Part shown: positions 37,921 to 47,373 of the stretch, piece by piece | Numbering within the stretch: position 1 is the first letter of the stretch | Layout of the letters: the number at the start of each line of letters is the position of its first letter | From: Chelativorans sp. YIM 93263 | GTDB lineage: Bacteria; Pseudomonadota; Alphaproteobacteria; Rhizobiales; Rhizobiaceae | Assembly (NCBI RefSeq): GCF_028767125.1 | Contig: NZ_JAKCWP010000010.1 | Span: 88,860 to 152,859 of the forward strand | Direction of reading: 5' to 3' | Length of the DNA: 64,000 bases | Program-made: the position numbers and the translations under genes | Notes under the pieces: model-generated | Told to the model about the DNA's origin: nothing | Database searches by the model: none | What the model saw: the letters and a program-made list of their open reading frames with translations, nothing else

Positions 37921-39243
37921 ATGCAAACCAACTTCACGGCCAGGCAGCTTGCCGACCCACAGGTCGCGGAATCTGAAACGATTCTGCGCAAATGTGTGCA
38001 TTGCGGCTTCTGTCTCGCCACCTGCCCGACCTATGTCGAGCTCGGCAACGAGCTCGACAGCCCGCGCGGGCGCATTTACCTCATCAAGGAGATGCTGGAG
38101 AACAACCGTCCCGCGGACCGCGACACGGTCACGCATATCGACAGGTGCCTCTCCTGCCTCTCCTGCATGACCACCTGTCCTTCGGGCGTGAACTATATGC
38201 ATCTTGTCGACCATGCGCGTGCGCATATCGAGAAGACCTATAAGCGGCCGCTGCTCGACCGCATCACGCGGGCCGTGCTGGCACGAATTCTGCCTTATCC
38301 TGAGCGGTTTCGATTCGCGCTCGGGCTGGGCCGGCTCGGCCGGCCTCTCGCACCGCTATTCCGCGCGCTACCCGGCCTGAAGCCGGTTGCCTCCATGCTG
38401 GACTTGGCTCCTGGGCGGCTGCCTCCGCGCAGCGCACCGCAACCTACCCGTCCTTCGGGCGAACCGCGCGGGCGCGTGGCGATCCTCGGCGGCTGCGCGC
38501 AATCCGTGCTCGACCCCGGCATCAATGCTGCGACGAGCCGACTGCTTTCGAGGCTCGGCATCGAGGTGGCCGTGCCAGAGGGCGAAGGCTGCTGCGGGGC
38601 GCTGGTGCACCATATGGGCCGGGAGGAAGAGGCGCTAGACTTCGCGCGGCGTAATGTGGATGCCTGGATAAAGGAAGTCGAAAACGGCGAGCTTGACGCA
38701 ATCATCATCACCGCCTCGGGCTGCGGCACGACCATCAAGGATTATGGCCATATGCTGCGCCTGGACCCGGCCTATGCGGACAAGGCGGCGAAGGTCTCGG
38801 CACTGGCCAAAGACATTACCGAATACCTGGACGGGTTGGACCTGCCCGAGCCGGCCTTCGTGCCGGGGCTGACCGTTGCTTACCACTCCGCCTGCTCCAT
38901 GCAGCACGGGCAGAAGATTACGCGCCAGCCGAAAGCACTGCTTACGCATGCCGGCTTTTCCGTGAAGGAACCGGCCGAAGGGCATCTGTGCTGTGGCTCG
39001 GCCGGGACGTACAACATTCTGCAGCCTGAGATCGCGGGCCGCCTGCGCGAACGCAAGATAAAGAATGTCGAGGCGACGGATGCGGATCTGGTCGCTACGG
39101 GGAATATTGGATGCATGACGCAGATCGGTTCCGGCACTCGTTTGCCCGTCGTGCACACCGTCGAGCTTCTGGATTGGGCCTATGGCGGGCCAGAGCCCGC
39201 CAGCCTTGCCGATATTGAAGGACGCGTAAAAGAGAGCGCATAG
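37921..39243 (+). CDS. glcF: glycolate oxidase iron-sulfur subunit GlcF
   Basis: The 440-residue product has two 4Fe-4S motifs near the N-terminus, CVHCGFCLATCPTY (about residue 24) and CLSCLSCMTTCPSG (~76). Two CCG domains follow, GEGCCGALVHHMG and LCCGSAGTYNILQ. It transfers electrons from GlcD/GlcE to the quinone pool. ATG 37921 is supported by the conserved MQTNFTARQLADPQVAESE start. A terminator follows at once. Confidence 0.95.
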   Translation: MQTNFTARQLADPQVAESETILRKCVHCGFCLATCPTYVELGNELDSPRGRIYLIKEMLENNRPADRDTVTHIDRCLSCLSCMTTCPSGVNYMHLVDHARAHIEKTYKRPLLDRITRAVLARILPYPERFRFALGLGRLGRPLAPLFRALPGLKPVASMLDLAPGRLPPRSAPQPTRPSGEPRGRVAILGGCAQSVLDPGINAATSRLLSRLGIEVAVPEGEGCCGALVHHMGREEEALDFARRNVDAWIKEVENGELDAIIITASGCGTTIKDYGHMLRLDPAYADKAAKVSALAKDITEYLDGLDLPEPAFVPGLTVAYHSACSMQHGQKITRQPKALLTHAGFSVKEPAEGHLCCGSAGTYNILQPEIAGRLRERKIKNVEATDADLVATGNIGCMTQIGSGTRLPVVHTVELLDWAYGGPEPASLADIEGRVKESA

Positions 39244-39278
39244 AAAAGGCAGCGCCTCGATTAAAGCGCTGCCTTTTC
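39244..39278. terminator. terminator of glcDEF, possibly bidirectional
   Basis: AAAAGGCAGCGC (39244-39255) pairs with GCGCTGCCTTTT (39266-39277) around a 10-nt loop, beginning directly at the glcF stop. The T-run serves the plus strand; the mirror A-run would give a short T-run on the minus strand for the convergent transpeptidase gene. Confidence 0.85.
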
Positions 39279-39330
39279 CTCACGGCAAGTCAGCATCCCC
39301 TCTGCCGACTCGTCCCCCGTTCGAATGGAA

Positions 39331-40137
39331 TCAGATTACCACGACTTTGGCCCCGACGGGAATACGTTCGTAAAGCTCCATAACATCTTCGTTGCGCATG
39401 CGGATGCAACCGGACGAAACGGCTTTGCCGATGGTCCAGGGCGCATTGGTGCCGTGAATGCGGTAAAGCGTCGATCCGAGATACAGGGCGCGTGCTCCAA
39501 GCGGATTCTCCGGCCCACCCTTCATATGCGCCGGCAGGATGTTTCCCTTCTTCCGCTCGCGTTCGATCATCTCTTTCGGAGGGCGCCAGTCAGGCCACTC
39601 ACGTTTCTGCGTGATCTTTTCCGTGCCTCTCCATTCGAAACCTTGCTTACCCACACCAACGCCATAGCGCCGTGCGTTGCCGCCTTCCATGACGTGATAG
39701 AGGAAGCGGCTCCCTGTATCGATGACAATCGTTCCCGGCGCGTGCGGCCCGTCATAAGGAACCGTCTGCGGCAGGAACTTCGGATCCATGTTATGGGCTG
39801 GTGCCGACGGCGCGCGCGTGGCGACCGCCGCCGTACTCGTTTGCGGCGGACGCTCTACGGAGCGTCCGACATACCGCTGCCGTTGGCGGGGGACGGGATG
39901 AACTTGCCGTCGATGCACCTGGCGACGATGGATCTGCCGATTGTGGATTTGCTGCTGGCGAGTTTCGTAGTGCGGCTGCGCTCGTGTATCGGGCCTGCGC
40001 AACTGCAGCACCCAGGGGGCGGCCAAATCCGGACTGACCAGGGACGGCGGTCGTTCTGAATAGCGGCTCTGCGCCTGGACAAAGCCAGGAACGAACAACA
40101 TCGCCAAAATGGCTACGGCGCTGAATATCACCTTCAT
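39331..40137 (-). CDS. exported L,D-transpeptidase (YkuD domain)
   Basis: Cross-links peptidoglycan or attaches proteins to it through meso-diaminopimelate. The 268-residue product has a signal peptide (MKVIFSAVAILAMLFVPGFV), then a low-complexity linker rich in Arg, Gln and His with three near-identical five-residue units (HNRQI, HRRQV, HRRQV; about residues 65-79), then the catalytic domain. The active-site pattern is RIHGTN followed by SSGCIRMRNEDV with the nucleophilic Cys. The start is ATG 40137; a GTG nine bases upstream is possible. Confidence 0.93.
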   Translation of the reverse strand: MKVIFSAVAILAMLFVPGFVQAQSRYSERPPSLVSPDLAAPWVLQLRRPDTRAQPHYETRQQQIHNRQIHRRQVHRRQVHPVPRQRQRYVGRSVERPPQTSTAAVATRAPSAPAHNMDPKFLPQTVPYDGPHAPGTIVIDTGSRFLYHVMEGGNARRYGVGVGKQGFEWRGTEKITQKREWPDWRPPKEMIERERKKGNILPAHMKGGPENPLGARALYLGSTLYRIHGTNAPWTIGKAVSSGCIRMRNEDVMELYERIPVGAKVVVI

Positions 40138-40369
40138 TTCGATCACCCGCGGCTGAAGCTTGCTATCGATCTCCTACGTGTAATCCCTTCCAACGAACAC
40201 AATTGCATCGCTGGAGCGGCACACACTTTGTCAGCATGCTGCACAGGCGCTGCAAGCGAATGGTGAATCCGGAAGCATTAAATGCGATATGTCGTGAAAA
40301 CCAAGCAGTGTGGTTACCGACGCGTTCAGCAGATTGGTGAACACCAACTTAAGCGAGGATAGGGGCGAG

Positions 40370-41008
40370 ATGAGCCAGGACAATACGGGACTGATCGAGG
40401 GACCGGACGGAAGGACGCGTTGTTTCTGGCATGCGAATCGACCGGACTACATGGCCTATCACGACGACGAGTGGGGCCGGCCGGTCACCGACGACAAGCG
40501 GCTTTTCGAAAAGTTGTGCCTGGAGGGCTTTCAGTCCGGGCTTTCCTGGCTGACCATCCTGCGCAAGCGTGAGAATTTTCGCGAGGCCTTTGCCGGTTTC
40601 GATTTCGAAAAGGTGGCCGGCTTTACCGACGCCGATGTCGAGCGGCTGCTCGGCAATGCCGGCATTATCCGGCATGGCGGCAAGATTCGCTCCACAATCA
40701 ACAATGCACGCCGCGCAATCGAACTTTGCGAGGAGGAAGGCTCCTTGGCCCGCTATTTCTGGCGGCAGGAGCCAAAACGGGAGGATCGGCCGGGACGGCT
40801 CGATTTTCCGACCCTGATGGCCAATCCGAAGACGGAAGTCTCCACCCGCATCTCCAAGGACCTGAAAAAACGCGGCTGGAGCTTTGTCGGCCCGACAACG
40901 GTCTACGCGTTCATGCAAGCCATGGGGCTGGTCAACGATCACATCGAAGGCTGCTTCATGCGTCCGGTAATTGAGGAAGAGCGGCAGCGTCTGAAGCGGC
41001 CGATTTAG
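40370..41008 (+). CDS. tag: DNA-3-methyladenine glycosylase I
   Basis: Excises 3-methyladenine from DNA. The 212-residue product has CFWHANRPDYMAYHDDEWG with the first zinc Cys and His, the catalytic-site region LSWLTILRKRENFREAF, and the closing zinc pair in NDHIEGCF. The start is ATG 40370 with AGGGGCGAG directly upstream; a GTG at 40310 would add 20 unconserved residues. It is convergent with the EamA gene. Confidence 0.95.
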   Translation: MSQDNTGLIEGPDGRTRCFWHANRPDYMAYHDDEWGRPVTDDKRLFEKLCLEGFQSGLSWLTILRKRENFREAFAGFDFEKVAGFTDADVERLLGNAGIIRHGGKIRSTINNARRAIELCEEEGSLARYFWRQEPKREDRPGRLDFPTLMANPKTEVSTRISKDLKKRGWSFVGPTTVYAFMQAMGLVNDHIEGCFMRPVIEEERQRLKRPI

Positions 41009-41017
41009 CGGCTGCGC

Positions 41018-41941
41018 TCAGGTCTCCTGCGGGACCGGCTGCGCCAGACTCCTTTCACGAAAGACAATATAAAGCCCCGCAGCCATGGTGATGAGAATGC
41101 CGACTGCGGCAAACCCATTCGGCAGGTCGCGGAAAATGATCCAGCCGATGAGTGTGGCGAAGGGAATTTCCAGATACTGAATCGGCGCCAACGTCGCGGA
41201 CGGTGCATACCGCAGGGACCAGGTCATTAGAAGATGGGTCATGGTGCCCAGCACGCCGAGGCCGACCAGCAGGATCGCCTCGGTCTGGTTCGGCATCACC
41301 AGGCCGAACCCCGGAACATCTTTGCCCGCCGTCACGATGAGCAGCACGATCAGGACGCTGGCCGCCATGAACCCGCTCACGCCTTGAAGAACGATGGGGT
41401 CGGCATCCCGGACGATCTGCCGGGTGACCAGCATGTACAGTGCAAAGGCAAACGCAACGAGGAGCGGCAGAAGCGCCGGCACGCCGACGACGGAAAAGCT
41501 TGGCTGGATTACGAGAAGCGTCCCAATGAAGCCGACAATGCAAGCGGCAAGGCGGCGCGGCCCCACCTCCTCGTTCAACACCGTCCGCCCGAGAACCAGC
41601 ATGATGAAGGGCATGACGAAGGCGATGGCAACGGCGTCGGCCAGCGGCAGGTAGCGGAGGGAGGTGAACATGGCGCCGATACCGATGACCTGCAGGACCG
41701 TACGCAATGCGGTGAGCCTGAGAACCCGCGGGCTCATGGCAAGGCTGCGACCGCTCCAGAAAATGTAGGGCAGCACCAGCAGTGATTGGGCGCTGAAGCG
41801 GACGACGAGCAGTTCGAACAGCGGAATAGATTCGCCGAGAATCTTGGCAAGGGAGTCGCTGAAGGGAACCAGCGCACAGAAGCCCACCATGAGGAGGACG
41901 CCCAGAAGCGGGCGGTCAGTGGAAATTGCGTGCTTCTGCAT
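41018..41941 (-). CDS. EamA/DMT-family transporter
   Basis: A 307-residue inner-membrane protein with ten hydrophobic segments in two EamA repeats, for example LADAVAIAFVMPFIMLVLG in the first and LAPIQYLEIPFATLIGW in the second. This pattern (PLADAVAI) is common among rhizobial exporters of metabolites; the substrate is unknown. It diverges from groES, with the groE promoter 20 bp from its start codon. Confidence 0.88.
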   Translation of the reverse strand: MQKHAISTDRPLLGVLLMVGFCALVPFSDSLAKILGESIPLFELLVVRFSAQSLLVLPYIFWSGRSLAMSPRVLRLTALRTVLQVIGIGAMFTSLRYLPLADAVAIAFVMPFIMLVLGRTVLNEEVGPRRLAACIVGFIGTLLVIQPSFSVVGVPALLPLLVAFAFALYMLVTRQIVRDADPIVLQGVSGFMAASVLIVLLIVTAGKDVPGFGLVMPNQTEAILLVGLGVLGTMTHLLMTWSLRYAPSATLAPIQYLEIPFATLIGWIIFRDLPNGFAAVGILITMAAGLYIVFRERSLAQPVPQET

Positions 41942-41960
41942 TCATCCGGGCCCCGTTTCT

Positions 41961-41989
41961 CTTGACTTTAACGGGCAGCCCGACTATCT
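41961..41989 (+). promoter_or_regulatory. promoter of groESL
   Basis: CTTGAC (41961-41966) and CTATCT (41984-41989) with a 17-bp spacer match the alphaproteobacterial housekeeping consensus at 11 of 12 positions. It ends 9 bp before the CIRCE element. Confidence 0.8.
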
Positions 41990-41998
41990 GCTTCGGCG

Positions 41999-42025
41999 TT
42001 AGCACTCACCTCGGTCGAGTGCTAA
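41999..42025 (+). promoter_or_regulatory. CIRCE element (HrcA operator)
   Basis: TTAGCACTC (41999-42007), a 9-bp spacer, GAGTGCTAA (42017-42025): an exact CIRCE inverted repeat. HrcA bound here represses groESL until heat stress. hrcA itself is not in the window. Confidence 0.97.
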
Positions 42026-42089
42026 CAACGCTCTGCCTGTCCGGGCGGAGTGAAAGCCCATTTCATCATCCGAATCAAGGGTTCAGGAC

Positions 42090-42386
42090 ATGGCCAAAAC
42101 GAATTTTCGCCCGCTTCATGACCGTGTGGTCGTTCGCCGGGTCGAATCCGAAGAGAAGACGGCCGGCGGGATCATCATTCCCGACACCGCCAAAGAGAAG
42201 CCGCAGGAAGGCGAGATTATCGCCGTCGGTTCCGGCGCGCGCGACGAAGGCGGCAAGGTTGTTCCGCTGGACGTTAAGGAAGGCGACCGCGTTCTCTTCG
42301 GCAAGTGGTCCGGCACGGAAGTCAAGCTCGACGGTGAGGATCTCCTGATCATGAAGGAATCCGACATCATGGGTGTCATCGGCTGA
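42090..42386 (+). CDS. groES: co-chaperonin GroES
   Basis: The 98-residue lid of the chaperonin. It begins [17 protein letters not shown], has the mobile loop [19 protein letters not shown] and ends [10 protein letters not shown]. It is controlled by the CIRCE element 65 bp upstream and followed after 62 bp by groEL. Confidence 0.98.
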   Translation: MAKTNFRPLHDRVVVRRVESEEKTAGGIIIPDTAKEKPQEGEIIAVGSGARDEGGKVVPLDVKEGDRVLFGKWSGTEVKLDGEDLLIMKESDIMGVIG

Positions 42387-42400
42387 GCTTTCGAGCCTGA

Positions 42401-44098
<1,698 letters not shown>

Positions 44099-44126
44099 GA
44101 AGCCAACCAACCGCATATCCATCGGA

Positions 44127-44152
44127 AAAGGGCGCCTTCGGGCGCCCTTTTT
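44127..44152 (+). terminator. terminator of groESL
   Basis: AAAGGGCGCC (44127-44136), a TTCG tetraloop, GGCGCCCTTT (44141-44150) and a T-run, 28 bp after the groEL stop. Confidence 0.93.
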
Positions 44153-44257
44153 CGATTCCCCCCTGCGGGTCCGGTTCAGGGTTAACAAAATCTAACAGCG
44201 AAATTTACCAGGAAACTGAACCTTTTCCCGCGAGGCGGCTGTCATCTATTCTGGTAA

Positions 44258-44390
44258 GGTTCTGTTAAGAAACAGCGCCAATATTCGTAGACAACTTGCT
44301 GGAGACCATTTCGGTCGAGAGACTCCGCAGGCCCAGTTTTGCAGCACTCTGTTTCTCATACTCTGCGCCCCAATCGGGGCGCTTTTTTTT
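44258..44390 (+). ncRNA. candidate small RNA ending at an intrinsic terminator
   Basis: A second perfect plus-strand terminator, GCGCCCC (44365-44371), loop AATC, GGGGCGC (44376-44382) and eight T, stands 210 bp after the groEL terminator with no gene between, so it should end a separate transcript. A CTATTC (44246-44251) with a CTTTTC 18 bp before it would be a weak promoter giving an RNA of about 130 nt. The interior holds short complementary segments but no frame above 30 codons. I cannot assign it to a known family. The T-run overlaps the stop codon of the opposing permease gene. Confidence 0.5.
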
Positions 44391-46089
44391 AAGCATCTCG
44401 ATCGCGCATGAGCGGACGGGACAGAAGGATGACGGGCACGATCGACGTTGCGATGATGACCAGAGCCGCGACGGCGCCCTCCTCCGGCGCGCCGCGGGAT
44501 GCGTTCTCATAGACATACGTGGCAAGGGTGTTAAAGCCGAACGGCCTGAGCAGGATTGTCGCCGACAATTCCTTCACCGTATCGACAAAGACCAGAATAG
44601 CGGCGGTGAGAATGGCCGGTTGGAGAAGCGGCAGGAGCACGGTCGCAGCGCTCCTTGGCGCCGAGCGGCCAAGGCTGCGCGCCGCCTCGTCGAGATTGGG
44701 CGGAAGCTTCTCCATTCCTGCGCGAATTGCACCTTCCGCAAGGGCGAGAAAACGGATCGAGCAGGCGAGAACGACCGCGGTCGCAGACCCCGTCAAGAGC
44801 AGACCTGTCGAGAATCCGGCATAATCCCGCGCCAAGGCATCAAAGAAATTGTCGAACCGCGCAAGAGAGATCATGAGGCCCAGCCCCAGGATCGTCCCGG
44901 GCAGCGCATAACCTATCGTGGCAAAACGCACGAGGAGGTGCATCATGGAAGAACGCGCAACCTGCACCGCATAAAGCAGGAGAAGGGCCACGCCAACGGC
45001 CAGCATGGCAGTGGCGAATGCGATAACGACGCTGGTCGCCAGAGCTTCCCCAAGCGCCGGCTCGGCGAATTGGTGAAGCCGGTTCAGCGCGTACCGTCCG
45101 AAGACGGCAAGAGGAATGCCGAAGCCGGCGAGAACAGGAAACGTGGCGATTGCGCAGGCAGCCGCCGCTCGCCAGCCCGAAAGCGGTATTCGGGGCGGGC
45201 GCGCTTTCATCTGCGTGGCGCGTGCCGAATGGAAGCGCTGCTTTCGGCGTGCTGCCTGCTCCGCGAAGAGAAGCCCGAGCACAAAAAAAAGCATGACGAT
45301 CGCGATCTGAGCCGCGCCTTCAAGGCTGCCTCGGTTGAGCCACGTCGAGTAGACGGAGAGCGTCAGCGTGCGCACGCCGAGAAACTCCACCGCGCCGATA
45401 TCGTTGAGGGTTTCCATGAGCACCAGCGCCAGACCGGCAACGATTGCCGGACGGGCGACGGGCACAAGGACGCGGCGAAAGACACGCGCAGGCCCCGCGC
45501 CCAGCGTCCGCGCCACGTCGGCGATATTCCGCCCCTGCATGATGAAAACGACCCGCGCCGTCAGATAGACATAAGGAAAAGTGACGGAACTCATGACAAT
45601 GGCCGCACCAGGAGTGGAGCGGATCTCGGGGAACCAGTAGTCTGTTGATCGCTCGAAGCCGAACAGCGCTCTTAAAGCCGTTTGAACTGGCCCAACATAG
45701 TGAAAGAACTCGCCATAAGCATAGGCTGAGAGATACGGCGGCACAGCGAGCGGCAAGACCAGCGCCCACGCAAAGGTGCGGCGCAAGGGAAAATCATAGG
45801 CCACCACGAGCCAGGCACAGCCTACACCCGTAACGCCGCTGCCAAGCGCGACGAGGAAAAGAAGCACGACTGTAGTGAGGAGGGACTGAGGGAGTACGTA
45901 TCGCGCCAGATGCGGCCAGTCGGCGCCCGTGCCGGAAAGTGCGATGATGATCACCGTCGCGATGGGCAGAAGAACGACGATGGCAACGAGCGTGGCGACC
46001 GCAAGGGTCAGCGGATGGCGCTGGCGGCGCGTTCTGCCCGCACGAGGCGCATGGACGGGTGGTGGTTCTCTGAGGGTGAAGCTGCTCAT
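44389..46089 (-). CDS. iron(III) ABC transporter permease (FbpB-like)
   Basis: A 566-residue inner-membrane protein with about twelve helices in two homologous halves, each with an EAA-type loop: DVARTLGAGPARVFRRVLVP (about residue 188) and DEAARSLGRSAPRSAATVLL (~458). This fused layout is that of FbpB/AfuB and ThiP permeases; the iron-type binding protein upstream decides for iron. No ATPase gene accompanies it. Confidence 0.92.
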   Translation of the reverse strand: MSSFTLREPPPVHAPRAGRTRRQRHPLTLAVATLVAIVVLLPIATVIIIALSGTGADWPHLARYVLPQSLLTTVVLLFLVALGSGVTGVGCAWLVVAYDFPLRRTFAWALVLPLAVPPYLSAYAYGEFFHYVGPVQTALRALFGFERSTDYWFPEIRSTPGAAIVMSSVTFPYVYLTARVVFIMQGRNIADVARTLGAGPARVFRRVLVPVARPAIVAGLALVLMETLNDIGAVEFLGVRTLTLSVYSTWLNRGSLEGAAQIAIVMLFFVLGLLFAEQAARRKQRFHSARATQMKARPPRIPLSGWRAAAACAIATFPVLAGFGIPLAVFGRYALNRLHQFAEPALGEALATSVVIAFATAMLAVGVALLLLYAVQVARSSMMHLLVRFATIGYALPGTILGLGLMISLARFDNFFDALARDYAGFSTGLLLTGSATAVVLACSIRFLALAEGAIRAGMEKLPPNLDEAARSLGRSAPRSAATVLLPLLQPAILTAAILVFVDTVKELSATILLRPFGFNTLATYVYENASRGAPEEGAVAALVIIATSIVPVILLSRPLMRDRDA

Positions 46090-46095
46090 CTCAAA

Positions 46096-46129
46096 TGGCG
46101 AAGCCGAGCTATCCGGCCCGGCTTCGCCA
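46096..46129 (-). promoter_or_regulatory. intercistronic hairpin between binding protein and permease
   Basis: TGGCGAAGCCG (46096-46106) and CGGCTTCGCCA (46119-46129) form an 11-bp perfect stem with a 12-nt loop in the 59 bp between the two genes. There is no T-run. Such hairpins often protect the 3' end of the binding-protein message, so that it is made in excess of the permease. Confidence 0.6.
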
Positions 46130-46148
46130 CCTGCATCTCAAATTGCAC

Positions 46149-47204
46149 TCAGCTCTCAGGGCCGTCGTCGAGACCGACGCGGTCCACCATCTCCGAGGCG
46201 GCCTTGCGATGCTTGGCAACTTCATCGAGCGACAGCGTATCCGGCTTGATCTCACCGAACGACTGCACCGTCTCGGAAACCTCGCCGTCCGGATGCACCG
46301 GGTACTCAAAATTGCGCTCGGCATAAATCGCCTGAGCCTCGGGGCCGGAGAGGAATTCCATCAGCTTCAACGCGTTCTCCTGGTTCGGAGCGTGCTTGGC
46401 GAGAGCCATGCCGGAAATGTTGACGTGGGTGCCCCGATCTTCCGAGTTCGGGAACAGAACTTTGATCGCGTCGGCCCAGTCCTTCTGTTCCGGCTCCTCT
46501 TCGTTGTTCATCATCAGCCCCACATAATAGGTGTTGCCGATGCCCAGGTCACATTCGCCGGCGTAGATTGCCTGGGCCTGAGCGCGGTCGTTGCCGTCGG
46601 GCTTACGCGCCAGGTTCGCCTTCAGCCCTTTCATCCACTCCTCGGCCTCTTCCTCGCCGTGATGGGCGATCATCGAGGCGAACAGGGCGATGTTGTACAT
46701 GGCCTGCCCGCTGCGCGTGCAGATCCTGCCCTTCCATTTCGGATCGGCCAGTTCCTCATAGGTGATCGTGTCCTGCTCGACACGGTCCTTTGACGCATAG
46801 ATGACACGCCCGCGCGTCGTGACGCCGAACCAGTGCCCCTCCGGATCGCGATACTGCTCCGGAATATTGGCGTTGATCTCGTCGTTTTCGACCGCCTGCG
46901 TGACGCCCGCTTCCTTGGTATTGATCAGACGGCCGATATCCACCGTCAGAATGACGTCGGCCGGTGAATTCTCACCTTCCGCGGCAACGCGGTCTTCCAG
47001 TCCCTCACGCAGGAACAAGACCTCGGTTTCGATTCCCGTTTCCTCCGTGAATGCATCGAGCAGCGGCTCGATCAGGAAGGGCTGCCGCGACGAATAGACG
47101 TTCACAACGTCTTGCGCTTGAGCGGAAACGGGGGGAAGCACCGCGGCGGCGGATACTGCTAGGGCAGCAAGGCCCGTCTTCAGATGGAAGGTGTTGGCAA
47201 ACAT
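46149..47204 (-). CDS. periplasmic iron(III)-binding protein (FbpA/FutA-like)
   Basis: The 351-residue product has a signal peptide (FHLKTGLAALAVSAAAVLPP, ending SAQAQ) and a class II binding-protein fold. The start of the mature part, VVNVYSSRQPFLIEPLLDAF, and the tyrosine pair in GIGNTYYVGLM, which coordinates Fe(III), are typical. The start is ATG 47204; 41 more open codons run into the promoter region. It lies about 130 bp behind an Irr-type box and upstream of the permease gene. Confidence 0.93.
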   Translation of the reverse strand: MFANTFHLKTGLAALAVSAAAVLPPVSAQAQDVVNVYSSRQPFLIEPLLDAFTEETGIETEVLFLREGLEDRVAAEGENSPADVILTVDIGRLINTKEAGVTQAVENDEINANIPEQYRDPEGHWFGVTTRGRVIYASKDRVEQDTITYEELADPKWKGRICTRSGQAMYNIALFASMIAHHGEEEAEEWMKGLKANLARKPDGNDRAQAQAIYAGECDLGIGNTYYVGLMMNNEEEPEQKDWADAIKVLFPNSEDRGTHVNISGMALAKHAPNQENALKLMEFLSGPEAQAIYAERNFEYPVHPDGEVSETVQSFGEIKPDTLSLDEVAKHRKAASEMVDRVGLDDGPES

Positions 47205-47333
47205 ATCGACTCTCCTCGCCGGTGGGAGACAAGATCCCAGGTAAGGTTGAAACTCGCGCGGAAGGTAAGCCGCCCGTAGACTCCTCATGATGGAAACCAA
47301 CGGGCTGGTCAAGGTAATATTCAACAAAATCAG

Positions 47334-47356
47334 CAGTTTAGAATTATTCTAAACTG
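47334..47356. promoter_or_regulatory. Irr box (iron control element) of the iron transporter
   Basis: CAGTTTAGAAT and ATTCTAAACTG surround one central base, a perfect 23-bp palindrome containing the TTTAGAA-N3-TTCTAAA consensus of rhizobial Irr operators. On the minus strand a CTTGAC (47367-47362) stands just upstream, so the box covers the -10 region of the likely promoter for the binding-protein gene. Confidence 0.85.
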
Positions 47357-47373
47357 TGACTGTCAAGTTTATT

